Positions 26,630 through 35,427 of a stretch of DNA of 64,000 nt are shown here, in pieces. The stretch is taken from positions 62,001 to 126,000 of the forward strand of contig JBFONU010000002.1 in NCBI GenBank assembly GCA_040779345.1. Direction: 5' to 3'. Each line of letters begins with the position of its first letter. Within the stretch, counting starts at the first letter, position 1. Source of the DNA: Thalassotalea_H sp040779345 (GTDB lineage Bacteria > Pseudomonadota > Gammaproteobacteria > Enterobacterales > Alteromonadaceae). The position numbers were made by a program, and so were the translations under genes. The notes beneath the pieces were generated by a model. It saw nothing but the letters and a program-made list of their open reading frames with translations. It searched no databases and was not told the DNA's origin.

Positions 26630-26648
26630 AATAGCTAAGTGATTAAAT

Positions 26649-28139
26649 ATGAGCAAAGTGAACAAAGTTGTTATTCTTGGTGGTGGTACAGCAGGTTGGA
26701 TGACAGCCTCGTTATTGATCAAAACCTTTGGTTCAACACTCAATATTGAGTTAGTAGAGTCCGACCAAATCGGCACCATTGGCGTGGGTGAAGCGACCAT
26801 TCCTCCAATTATTCATTTTAATGATGAATTGGGCATTGACCCGAGAGAATTTATTAAAGAAACCAAAGCTACGGTTAAGCTAGGAATAGAGTTTGAAAAC
26901 TGGGGAAATATTGGCGAAAGCTATATGCATGCCTTTGGCGACATTGGTAAAAGCTTCCCGTTGTGTGATTTTAATCACTTTTGGTTAAAAGGAAAAAAAG
27001 AAGGCTTAGATTATAATTTCTGGGACTTCTCACTTAATTATCAAACGGCAAAAAAAAATGCATTTGCACCGTTAGATAAAATTCCTGGGGTAAATTTACC
27101 CGGCTTAGTCTTTGCCTTTCACTTTGATGCCGGCCTTTACGCTAAAATGTTAGCAAAATATAGCATTGCACGAGGTGTGGTAAGAACTGAAGGCAAAGTT
27201 ATAGATGTTGAGCAGTGCCAAACAACAGGCAATATAACGGCTGTAACGTTAGATAATGCCAAGAAAATTTCGGGTGACTTGTTTATTGATTGCACAGGGC
27301 TTAGAGGACTATTAATCGAACAAACTCTCAATACTGGTTATGAAGATTGGTCACATTGGTTGCCAGCAGACAGCGCAGTTGCAGTGCCGTGTGAGTCAGT
27401 AGAACCGATCACCCCTTATACTAAATCAATCGCGCACGAAGCAGGCTGGCAATGGCGCATTCCTTTGCAGCATCGCATAGGTAATGGTTTTGTTTACTCT
27501 TCCAAATATATGACAGATGAAGAAGCCACAAATAAGCTATTAGCGAATTTAGACGGTAAACCGTTAGCTGAACCAAAAGTGATCAAATTTAAAACCGGTC
27601 GACGATTAAAGCAGTGGAATAAGAATGTATTGAGTATTGGTTTATCGAGTGGCTTTCTAGAGCCTTTAGAGTCAACGAGTATTCATTTAATTCAAAGTGC
27701 CGTAGTACGCCTCACAAAAATGTTTCCTCACCAAGGGTTTAATGAAGTGATGGTGGCGGAATATAACCGTCAATCAAAAATCGAATTTGAACGGATCCGT
27801 GATTTTATTATTTTGCATTATAAAATTAATCAACGCACAGACAGTAAGTTTTGGTTAGATTGTCAGCGTGCAGATATTCCTGAGACCTTAAAACATAAAA
27901 TAGATGTGTTTAAATCATCCGGTTTAATGTTTCGAGAAAACGATGAACTCTTTACTAAAATTGCTTGGCAACAAGTGTGTATCGGGCAAAATTTAATACC
28001 TGACGATTACCATCGCACTGCAGATCAACTCTCCCCACAAGAGTTAGACGAAATGTTAACCAGTTTAAAAGAGATCATGGCAAAAACCTCCTCAAAAGTA
28101 CCTTCTCACCAGCATTATCTTAATGCGTGTTTAAGTTAA
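26649..28139 (+). CDS. flavin-dependent tryptophan-halogenase-like protein
   Basis: The 496-residue protein has the FAD-binding GGGTAGWMTA at the N-terminus, then GVGEATIPPI, a candidate catalytic lysine in ETKATVKLGIEF, and WQWRIP near residue 267, the W.W.I.P motif of flavin-dependent halogenases. A second FAD segment is GLSSGFLEPLESTSIHL. These enzymes halogenate tryptophan or other aromatics in the cytoplasm with FADH2 and halide. In Alteromonadales and related groups homologues are very often placed next to sugar TonB receptors, where the true role is unclear. It follows the maltodextrin receptor here. Halogenase activity is unproven from sequence alone. Confidence 0.9.
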   Translation: MSKVNKVVILGGGTAGWMTASLLIKTFGSTLNIELVESDQIGTIGVGEATIPPIIHFNDELGIDPREFIKETKATVKLGIEFENWGNIGESYMHAFGDIGKSFPLCDFNHFWLKGKKEGLDYNFWDFSLNYQTAKKNAFAPLDKIPGVNLPGLVFAFHFDAGLYAKMLAKYSIARGVVRTEGKVIDVEQCQTTGNITAVTLDNAKKISGDLFIDCTGLRGLLIEQTLNTGYEDWSHWLPADSAVAVPCESVEPITPYTKSIAHEAGWQWRIPLQHRIGNGFVYSSKYMTDEEATNKLLANLDGKPLAEPKVIKFKTGRRLKQWNKNVLSIGLSSGFLEPLESTSIHLIQSAVVRLTKMFPHQGFNEVMVAEYNRQSKIEFERIRDFIILHYKINQRTDSKFWLDCQRADIPETLKHKIDVFKSSGLMFRENDELFTKIAWQQVCIGQNLIPDDYHRTADQLSPQELDEMLTSLKEIMAKTSSKVPSHQHYLNACLS

Positions 28140-28198
28140 GCTTGTTCATTGTAAGGTTCGTTTTAAGTTGTTTAACTATGAAAGTCGATTTGTTCTAA

Positions 28199-28483
28199 TT
28201 GTCAAAAGGCATCCACAGAGAAGACATATTGGTAAAAGATTTAATGATCCCAAAATATCAACTACAAGCATTTGAGTTTGATGATCTATTAACGACAACA
28301 GTAGAGGATATTGTTTTTACGTTAGAGAATAATAAGTTAAGACATTGTTTAGTGTTAGACAGTAAAAACCATCATATTCGCGGTGTTATTTCATCTAGTG
28401 ATATTGCCAGAAAGCTTCATATAAATGTAAAAATAGATAATGAATTTTCATTTAACGCTATTTATGAAGAAGCCTATGCGTAA
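28199..28483 (+). pseudogene. 5'-truncated CBS-domain protein remnant
   Basis: The 94-codon frame opens with a TTG and no ribosome site. It encodes HREDILVKDLMIPKYQLQAF and one CBS motif, TVEDIVFTLENNKLRHCLVLD followed by IRGVISSSDIARKL. Marine gammaproteobacterial homologues that I recall have two CBS repeats and about 150 residues, so only the second half is present. The 60 bases upstream do not encode the missing first CBS in any frame. The frame is otherwise intact to its stop. Most likely this is a truncated relic at a recombination border; a short functional single-CBS protein is less likely. Confidence 0.6.
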
Positions 28484-29156
28484 TAAGTAATGTTAGTTTT
28501 TCTATTACATCTAACTTAATGCCAAGGATGGCAAGTTTTCATTAAATATTAATAGTTTGCATTATATTGAATATTACAAATTAAAAGGCATCAGCTATAT
28601 CAATAAAGCTGACGCCTCTCATTTTTTATCTCAATAAGTGTCATTTAAGAGTACCAATTAACAAAACTAGTTAAATTATAAGAGTAGCTTGATCTGATGA
28701 TAGTAACTCGAAAGCTAATGTCATATTTTGGCTAATTGTTGACCTAAAGAAAAATGATTAATTGGTGTTAGCAAAGCCTACAAAGTGACCTTTGCTGATT
28801 TAGTAATGAATGAAGGCTTCGTTTTTTTCAATTTATAAATGGAGCACATAACTTATTAAGCTTTTATAAGTATTTTACTCGATTAAATATGTTTACTGGG
28901 CTAATACAGGTAACACTGTCTGGGATTAGTTGACCACTACAAAGTGTCCGACAGCCTACTTCAAATAATTAAAAATCAACAAGTCAGTCTAAAAATAAGA
29001 TTCCAACCCATTCGACTAATAAATAACAGCGATTTTAACTAAAATATGCAAATAATCGATAAATAATTAAATAAATACTGCTATGTCGTGTTCATGTCGT
29101 GGACAATACTATGGATTATCGGCAAAAATCACCCCATTGCTGTGATAGGAATGCTT
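28484..29156. other. intergenic region before XRE regulator
   Basis: There is no convincing gene in about 670 AT-rich bases. One terminator lies at 28587-28628. The remainder shows only short imperfect repeats. It probably contains one junction of the segment that interrupts the maltodextrin locus. Confidence 0.4.
28587..28628 (+). terminator. rho-independent terminator
   Basis: GGCATCAGCT and AGCTGACGCC pair over 10 bp with one mismatch around a 10-base loop, then TCTCATTTTTT follows. It lies about 100 bases after the CBS remnant, on the same strand. Confidence 0.7.
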
Positions 29157-29879
29157 ATGAAAGTAAAAGTCAAAAAAGAGCTCATTAAAGAATTGAGAGC
29201 AAAAAAATCTTGGACTCAGGAAAAGTTTGCTGAAATGTCTGGTATTCACTCTCGAACAATCCAGAGAGTTGAAAATGAAGGAACCGTGTCAGTACGAACC
29301 CTCAACGCCATCGCCAAGGTGCTCGATGTCGAAGCCTATAGTCTCGAGTTCACCACTGATAAAATAGATTTTGGTCCTGTATTACTTGAGTTAAGACTAT
29401 TAATATTGGCGATTACTCGCCGACTCATGCCAGCCGACGACAGAGAGCTTCCGAATAGCCTAGTTGCGGTATTAGCCTTACTTAGTTTTTCAGCCAGTTT
29501 TACTTTGATCAATACGCTCATCTTGGTGGTCGATCAGCCTCAGCAGAACTTCAATAGCATTGGAAATTTAGGCCTATTTGGCTTAGTCATTTTATTTTCT
29601 GCGATCTACGCTGGAGTCGTTTATCCACTGTTTAAACTAAAAAACTGGGCGCGATCGTTGATGTTGGTAATATGCTGGTTCTTCTTTTTTATTAATGGCT
29701 TTTTACTAGCATCGCATTTGATATCGATATTAAATTCGACGCCGATAAAATTTTCACTCGTTTTCGAATACCTACTTAATTTTATGGTCGTTTTTTGGAT
29801 ATATCGAATTCTGACGAGAAACGAAATCACGCGGTTATTCGCCGCAAAAAAAGTTGCCGAACCACAATCAAGCGGCTGA
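29157..29879 (+). CDS. XRE-type helix-turn-helix regulator with membrane domain
   Basis: I chose the ATG at 29157 (240 residues), six bases after AGGA, rather than an upstream ATG. The N-terminus is an XRE helix-turn-helix: LIKELRAKKSWTQEKFAEMSGIHSRTIQRVENEG, then VRTLNAIAKVLDVE. The C-terminal two thirds hold four likely membrane helices, for example LAVLALLSFSASFTLINTLILVV (broken here from the full segment) and MLVICWFFFFINGFLLA. Such membrane-tethered XRE proteins often control an adjacent gene. The serine hydrolase starts 186 bases downstream on the same strand. Base composition is visibly more GC-rich than in the flanking maltodextrin genes, which suggests transfer. Confidence 0.82.
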   Translation: MKVKVKKELIKELRAKKSWTQEKFAEMSGIHSRTIQRVENEGTVSVRTLNAIAKVLDVEAYSLEFTTDKIDFGPVLLELRLLILAITRRLMPADDRELPNSLVAVLALLSFSASFTLINTLILVVDQPQQNFNSIGNLGLFGLVILFSAIYAGVVYPLFKLKNWARSLMLVICWFFFFINGFLLASHLISILNSTPIKFSLVFEYLLNFMVVFWIYRILTRNEITRLFAAKKVAEPQSSG

Positions 29880-30065
29880 AAATTTAAGCGAACCTCGCCG
29901 TCGCATTAGCGACCTCATACTAAAAAATTGATTTAAATAGCGGTTGCGATTTATCTATCGCCTACCGACAGCTCGGCCATGCCTGATGATATCTACTTTG
30001 ATGCAACCAAAAACATTTATTAATGTTATTGGCGCTTTAATTGACTGGCCAATTTCGAGGAAAAT

Positions 30066-31964
30066 ATGAAAAAAAATAGTTTACTGAAAATTGCCCTCTT
30101 TGTTTTAACTTTCTTTTGTTGCCTGCACGCCAACGCCAGAGACAGAGCACCCAAACCGAAAAATCTAGAGGAACTGAAGCAATCCGTTGCCGAGGTCATC
30201 AAGCGATATAATATTCCGGCAGTTGCTATTGCCATGGTGGATAAAAATGGACCAGTCTGGGTTGGTGCTTTGGGTAAATCAAATTTGGAAAATAATACCA
30301 ATGCCGATGAAAATACCTTATTTCGTATCGCATCAACGAGCAAAATGTTTGTTAGCTTATCGATTTTAAAGTTAGTTGAACAAGGTCAGTTGAAACTAAC
30401 TGATCGATTGTCTGATTTGGCACCGGAAATTGCGTTTGAAAACCAGTGGGAAAAAACTAATCCAATTAAGCTGGTACATCTTTTAGAGCACACTACCGGC
30501 TGGGATGAACAGCATTATCCTGAATTCGCCCACAATGACCCAACGCCAATATCGTTAAGGCAAGGGCTCAATTTTCATCCACATTCTCGAAGCGCTCGCT
30601 GGGTGCCAGGTACCCGTTTTGCCTATAATAATTCTGGTCCGTCGGTAGCCGCTTACATCGTAGAAAAACTAACAAAACGAAATTTTGAAGATTATGTGGA
30701 GGAGCATTTTTTCAAACCGATCGGCATGCCAAGCACGACGTTTTACATGAATGAAGACTTTCTCAGTAGAGGGGCAAAGGGTTACGGCAATGACAATAAT
30801 GCTCTCGAATATAAGCATCTGCTAATGCGGCCCTCAGGGTCAATTAACTCCACTGCGACCGATATGGCGAAGTTCCTACAATTTTATCTAAACCGGGGAA
30901 GCGCTAACAATCAACAGATCCTTTCGCCATCATCCATTAGTCGTATGGAGCAAGTTAAATCTACTGGGGCCTCGGTGACTGGCCAGCAGACAGGGTACGG
31001 TTTGAATAATTATAGTTCAGCCCATGGATCCTGGGTTTATCGTGAACATAACGGTGGTATGGAGGGTGCTCAAAGTGAATTTGCTTACCTCCCAGAAGCG
31101 AATTTAGGTCACGTCATATTGATCAACTCCAAGAATGTCTCAGCATTTCAAAAACTTTCAAAGCTGATACGTGATTATGAAACGAGAGGACTTGCAAAAA
31201 AAGTGGTAAAAAACGAAGGAGAGGTCACTTTGGAGTACAGAGAAATTGAAGGACTCTATTATCCGCTGAATCCGCGTGTACAAAAATTTGACTTTTTATT
31301 TTACATAACCGGTATGAAGACTTTGTCATTTGAAGGTGACACTCTCGTTCTAGGGAAAGCCCTTGGTACCAGTAAAAACTACTTTTATCCGGTTTCACTT
31401 TCTTCCTATCGGTCTGAACTGACTGGACTGATCTCTCTATCAAAAGTCATTGACCCCTTGGAAGGTGAAGTGATCCATCTTGCCTACAAGAACGGCGCAG
31501 CGAATAATTTCGTATTGAAGCGAGTCAATAGCTTGTTTGGTTACTTGCAGCTCGTCATTGCGATTTCTTGGATTCTGGTTATTATCAGTTCATTTGTCTA
31601 TTTCATTATCTGGTTCATACGCAGACTAGCAGGTAAAATTCCATCTGGAGCGAGTATACGCGTGCGAGTTTGGCCCTTTTTGGCTTCAACCTCTGTTTTG
31701 TTAATTGGCTTGCTCTTACTCGTGGCTTCAACTAATCCATATCAATACATGCCCAGACCAACTCCGGTGTCAGTCGGGATCGCGCTGATGACTGTAGTCT
31801 TCGCATGTGTCTCGTTAATGTCCGTTATTACGGTATATAAAGCCCGACGGTTGGTTATGAATCGATTTAATTACTGGTATTCCACTTTTTCATCTGTCGT
31901 TCATTTCCTGATAGCACTTCATCTACTTTATTTTGGCGTGATCGGCATAATGTTCTGGGAGTAA
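30066..31964 (+). CDS. class C beta-lactamase-like serine hydrolase with C-terminal membrane region
   Basis: The 632-residue protein has a signal peptide (ending near CLHANA) and a beta-lactamase/penicillin-binding fold. The nucleophile motif is STSK in RIASTSKMF, the second motif is YNNSG, and HNGG stands for the third (KTG-like) box. After about 370 residues comes a linker domain, then four hydrophobic segments at the C-terminus, for example LQLVIAISWILVIISSFVYFIIWFI (part). Proteins of this build are usually peptidases or esterases acting in the periplasm rather than resistance enzymes. Its GC content is like the XRE gene before it, so the two may have arrived together. Confidence 0.87.
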   Translation: MKKNSLLKIALFVLTFFCCLHANARDRAPKPKNLEELKQSVAEVIKRYNIPAVAIAMVDKNGPVWVGALGKSNLENNTNADENTLFRIASTSKMFVSLSILKLVEQGQLKLTDRLSDLAPEIAFENQWEKTNPIKLVHLLEHTTGWDEQHYPEFAHNDPTPISLRQGLNFHPHSRSARWVPGTRFAYNNSGPSVAAYIVEKLTKRNFEDYVEEHFFKPIGMPSTTFYMNEDFLSRGAKGYGNDNNALEYKHLLMRPSGSINSTATDMAKFLQFYLNRGSANNQQILSPSSISRMEQVKSTGASVTGQQTGYGLNNYSSAHGSWVYREHNGGMEGAQSEFAYLPEANLGHVILINSKNVSAFQKLSKLIRDYETRGLAKKVVKNEGEVTLEYREIEGLYYPLNPRVQKFDFLFYITGMKTLSFEGDTLVLGKALGTSKNYFYPVSLSSYRSELTGLISLSKVIDPLEGEVIHLAYKNGAANNFVLKRVNSLFGYLQLVIAISWILVIISSFVYFIIWFIRRLAGKIPSGASIRVRVWPFLASTSVLLIGLLLLVASTNPYQYMPRPTPVSVGIALMTVVFACVSLMSVITVYKARRLVMNRFNYWYSTFSSVVHFLIALHLLYFGVIGIMFWE

Positions 31965-32061
31965 TGGCGAATAAAAGAAGAGTATTCTTCTGCTTAAATT
32001 GGGCGAATGGCAATCTAACTTCGTTTTTTGGTGGATGTTTACGACCAATCAAGAATCAATA

Positions 32062-33234
32062 ATGGGGAAAAAGAGTTTGAAATATATAAAGTACACACTG
32101 TTAATTATTTTAGTAATGTTAACAATAGCGATTATCTTCGGTATTTCGATGGGAGCCAGAGTTCACTATGGCGACAACCCATTAGCGCTAAATTGGGACA
32201 ATGAAGGGCCTTATATATTTTTTAAAAACGATCGTGTTTTAGATGTCTATTACATCAAAAGAAATAATGATGGCGGATATTATTCGAAACGCCAAGACTA
32301 TCCAATTGATTCTTTAGTTTTAGCTACCAGTTATTATCCATTGGACAATACAAGTTTCGATGTCGAAATCAAAACTGATTTTGAAATACCTAAAAGCATA
32401 TACAATGACAATAATAAAATTTTAGCAATTTCTGACATTGAAAGTAACTATAAAACCTTCCGGGATTTTCTAAAAAATAATAAAGTGATTGATCACAATT
32501 TGAACTGGACTTTCGGCAAGGGACATTTAGTTTTGGTGGGCGATTTTATAGACAGAGGTTATTTTACCACCCAGGTACTTTGGTTTATTTATAAATTAGA
32601 GCAGGAGGCTGAAAAACAAGGAGGCAATGTACACTACATTATCGGAAATCATGAATTAAAGATGATGTATGGAAATTATGGAGCTACCGATCATAAGTAC
32701 CGAGATATAGCATCAATTATTGGAAAAAATGAAATAGATTTATATAGCAAAAATTCACTTATTGGAACATGGCTAGCAAGTAAAAATGCTATAGAACTTA
32801 TTAACGGTAACCTTTTTGTTCATGGTGGAATACATCCAGACTTGGCTGAATCTAAACTAACGTTAGAAGAAATGAATCAAGTTATGAGAGCCAGTTATTA
32901 TCAAGCTTTCGACCCAGAGAGCTCTAAAATACAAGACAAACTGTTAATTTCAAATAAGACAGGTCCTAGTTGGTACCGAGGCTACTTCAAGGATGGTTTG
33001 ACGCAGCAACAAGTCGAACTAGGGTTGAATAAATTCAATGCGAAGTCAGTTATTGTCGGCCATACTCTTCAAGCAAAAGTGAATAGACTCTACGATGACA
33101 AAGTCATTGGAATTGACGTTTCGCATCCGAATGATGATCACAAGTTATGGCCAGAAGGAAAATCTGAAGGATTACTAATCGTAGGCGATAAATATTATAG
33201 GGTTTTTAATAACGGAGAAAAACAAGAACTTTAA
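32062..33234 (+). CDS. PPP-family metallophosphatase, membrane-anchored
   Basis: I prefer the ATG at 32062 (390 residues), which opens directly into a signal anchor, YIKYTLLIILVMLTIAIIFG. The phosphoesterase core shows ISDIESNYKTF, VLVGDFIDRGYFTTQ, IIGNHELKMMYG, FVHGGIHPDL and IVGHTLQAK, the five PPP motifs in order. The first motif has D-x-E-S-N where most PPP enzymes have GDxHG, so the usual metal-binding histidine is replaced. I recall similar DIEGN-type variants from Bacteroidetes. It probably hydrolyses phosphate esters on the periplasmic side. It follows the serine hydrolase by about 100 bases but is more AT-rich, so it may have a different origin. Confidence 0.85.
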   Translation: MGKKSLKYIKYTLLIILVMLTIAIIFGISMGARVHYGDNPLALNWDNEGPYIFFKNDRVLDVYYIKRNNDGGYYSKRQDYPIDSLVLATSYYPLDNTSFDVEIKTDFEIPKSIYNDNNKILAISDIESNYKTFRDFLKNNKVIDHNLNWTFGKGHLVLVGDFIDRGYFTTQVLWFIYKLEQEAEKQGGNVHYIIGNHELKMMYGNYGATDHKYRDIASIIGKNEIDLYSKNSLIGTWLASKNAIELINGNLFVHGGIHPDLAESKLTLEEMNQVMRASYYQAFDPESSKIQDKLLISNKTGPSWYRGYFKDGLTQQQVELGLNKFNAKSVIVGHTLQAKVNRLYDDKVIGIDVSHPNDDHKLWPEGKSEGLLIVGDKYYRVFNNGEKQEL

Positions 33235-33645
33235 CGTTGCGGAAATATACATGAAATAGCATTTTTCAACCTCAACACAAAAATTGCGGTAGTATATTTA
33301 GGGTATAGCTCAATAGGAATGATAGAAACTCAGTGCATAGATAGTCCATTAATTGCTGTTTACTATGAGAAGTGGACTGCTTATTCTCTGGTAGTCTACT
33401 GCTAACTAAAAGCCGACGTTTAGTGTTTTTAACTGTAGGGCAACTGTTGGGGGAAATTACCCTCGCTTGTTACTTATAAATATCCTAAACCAACTTCTGA
33501 AAATCGCTTTCTACTTCATATTTGAGGCGTTAGCGCAGTAATTAGCTGCGAAGTAAAAGTCGATGATGAAAATTTGAGTGATGAGGTTAGAGCCAAGAGC
33601 ACGTTAAGGGGTATGCTCTCAGCTCTATTCGTGAAACGCGTAAAG
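33235..33645. other. intergenic region, possible decayed coding
   Basis: There is no intact gene in 411 bases. A plus-strand stretch near 33540-33665 stays open (VDDENLSDEVRAKSTLRG) but has no start and overlaps the amylase 3' end, so it may be a relic. The right junction of the interrupting segment probably lies here. Confidence 0.35.
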
Positions 33646-35418
33646 CTATTTTATTTGATAGATAGCGAAGCTTAATGGCGCTATATTGCCGTTAGTATTT
33701 TCTGTTGATTCAAACAGTAATGTTGCCTCTTTTAGCGGCATTATTGCATCTGTTTGATGAGCGGCTTTATCGGTATTAAATACCACAATAAGCGATTGTG
33801 AGTTATCTGCTGTTGAGTATTCACGTTTTATCGCGAATAACCCTGCCTCAGCTTGCGAATATAAGGTTGATTGCTGACCAAAACGTAACGCAGGATATTG
33901 CTGATACAATTGCGCGTATTTCGCCAACTCAAGATAAATCGGGTGGTTAACATCAAAGTTATCATCCGCGGTGGTTTTGTCTGTCGCCAATAAATCATCA
34001 TCATTATAGCTGTCGACAAAAGAAGGCATCATATTTTGTCTTGATGCTTGGTCGCCGCCATCGCCAACAAACCCTTGTTCATCACCGTAATACACAACAG
34101 GAATGCCGCGACTAAAGTAAATAAGTGCATGCGCTAAATTTAATCGCGCCACTAAAGCTTGCTCGCTGTAATTATACTCACTTTGTTTTAACTTATATGC
34201 AAAGCGGCCCATATCATGATTGCCAGTGAAATTAACTAAATGATTCGCGTTAAAGTTCTCTTTAGTATCGGTTTGATAAAAATGATCTTGAGCAAATAAA
34301 TTGGCTAAGTTATCAGTACCTTGTTGATTCACTAACACACTTTCAATCGTACCTTGTAAAGCAAAGTCTAATACTGAAGGCAGCTTTCCTTGCTGAGTAA
34401 ATTTGCTTAAAGATTGTGAATTAAAGTCATAGACCTCACCAAACATCATAAAATTATTGATGCCAATTTTTTGTGCATGAGCCATTAACGCAGGTGAAAA
34501 TGCTTGCCAAAATTCCATATTAACGTGCTTAACGGTATCGATACGAAAACCATCCGGTTTAAATTCATCGATGATGTCTTTATAAATATTAATCATACCG
34601 TCAACAACTACTTGCTTGTTGGTGTCAATATCGTCTAAGCCTGCGAAATCACCCCTTAACGAGCTTTCACCTTGCCAGAAGGAATCACCTTGGTTGTGAT
34701 ATAAGGTTATATCATTAAGCCATGATGGTGTTTTAATTGTTGCTTCACCAGCTGGAATTAAAGGCGTGTATTTATCACCTTTTGCTAGCTGCGCTTGTGA
34801 TTTGAACGGGCAGTCTTTTCCTTCAACTAGCCATTGGTTACCTTGTTTACCATGACATTCTTGGTATTTGATCACATCAGCGGTGTGGTTGGTGATAATA
34901 TCGAAAAACACTTTAATATTGCGTTGGTGCGCTTGGTCAATAAAGTGCTTTAATTCGGCATTTGAACCTAAGTGCGGATCAATCTCAGTAAAGTCGAGGA
35001 TCCAATAACCGTGATAACCCGACGTACTCGCTTGCATCGCTTTATTGCGCAAGACAGGGGTTAACCAAATGGCCGTTACGCCCATATTGTCTAGGTAAGG
35101 TAGCTTTTGTGTGAGTCCGGCTAAATCACCGCCGTGATACATACCTTTGTGCGTAACATCTAAACCGCCACGCGATAAAGCACGTTTTTTATCATTGGCT
35201 TTTGCGCCTAAGTCATTACTTTTGTCACCATTTTCAAAGCGATCAGGTAAAACAAAATAAAACACTTCATCTTGAAAGCTACGCTCTTTATATGGCGCAA
35301 GCAGCTGTGCTTTTCGTTTAAGGTCTTCTGTTTTTAGCTTGTCTTCCTGAGCTTGCACTGATTGGCTTAATAATAAAATGCCTGAGAAGGCTAAGGACAT
35401 TAATTGAGTTAATTTCAT
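33646..35418 (-). CDS. secreted alpha-amylase, GH13
   Basis: The 590-residue glycosidase has a Sec signal (LAFSGILLLSQSVQAQ). GH13 motifs are FFDIITNHTAD, DGFRIDTVKHVN (Asp nucleophile), MFGEVYD (Glu acid/base) and FTGNHDMGRF. YHGYWILDFTEIDPHLGS is typical of periplasmic alpha-amylases and cyclomaltodextrinase-like enzymes. It would cut maltodextrins in the periplasm after TonB import. It follows the GH13 glucosidase by nine bases with its own AAGGA site, so the two form an operon read from the divergent promoter region near 37.1 kb. Confidence 0.93.
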   Translation of the reverse strand: MKLTQLMSLAFSGILLLSQSVQAQEDKLKTEDLKRKAQLLAPYKERSFQDEVFYFVLPDRFENGDKSNDLGAKANDKKRALSRGGLDVTHKGMYHGGDLAGLTQKLPYLDNMGVTAIWLTPVLRNKAMQASTSGYHGYWILDFTEIDPHLGSNAELKHFIDQAHQRNIKVFFDIITNHTADVIKYQECHGKQGNQWLVEGKDCPFKSQAQLAKGDKYTPLIPAGEATIKTPSWLNDITLYHNQGDSFWQGESSLRGDFAGLDDIDTNKQVVVDGMINIYKDIIDEFKPDGFRIDTVKHVNMEFWQAFSPALMAHAQKIGINNFMMFGEVYDFNSQSLSKFTQQGKLPSVLDFALQGTIESVLVNQQGTDNLANLFAQDHFYQTDTKENFNANHLVNFTGNHDMGRFAYKLKQSEYNYSEQALVARLNLAHALIYFSRGIPVVYYGDEQGFVGDGGDQASRQNMMPSFVDSYNDDDLLATDKTTADDNFDVNHPIYLELAKYAQLYQQYPALRFGQQSTLYSQAEAGLFAIKREYSTADNSQSLIVVFNTDKAAHQTDAIMPLKEATLLFESTENTNGNIAPLSFAIYQIK

Positions 35419-35427
35419 CAGTCTTCC

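Noticed and set aside
28740..28835. Second terminator near GAAGGCTTCGTTTTTTT
   Set aside because: The stem of 6 bp needs a loop of about 40 bases, so it is not convincing.
28930..28960. AGTGTCCGACA as the left end of the Tn7-like element
   Set aside because: It shares TGTCCGACA-like letters with Tn7 ends, but it is not followed by GCATT, lacks the AATTGTCC core and lies within an unrelated locus.
33525..33550. GAGGCGTTAGCGCAG as another attC end
   Set aside because: Only the R'-like end is visible. No palindromic partner, R'' half or cassette gene is present, so it is likely chance.
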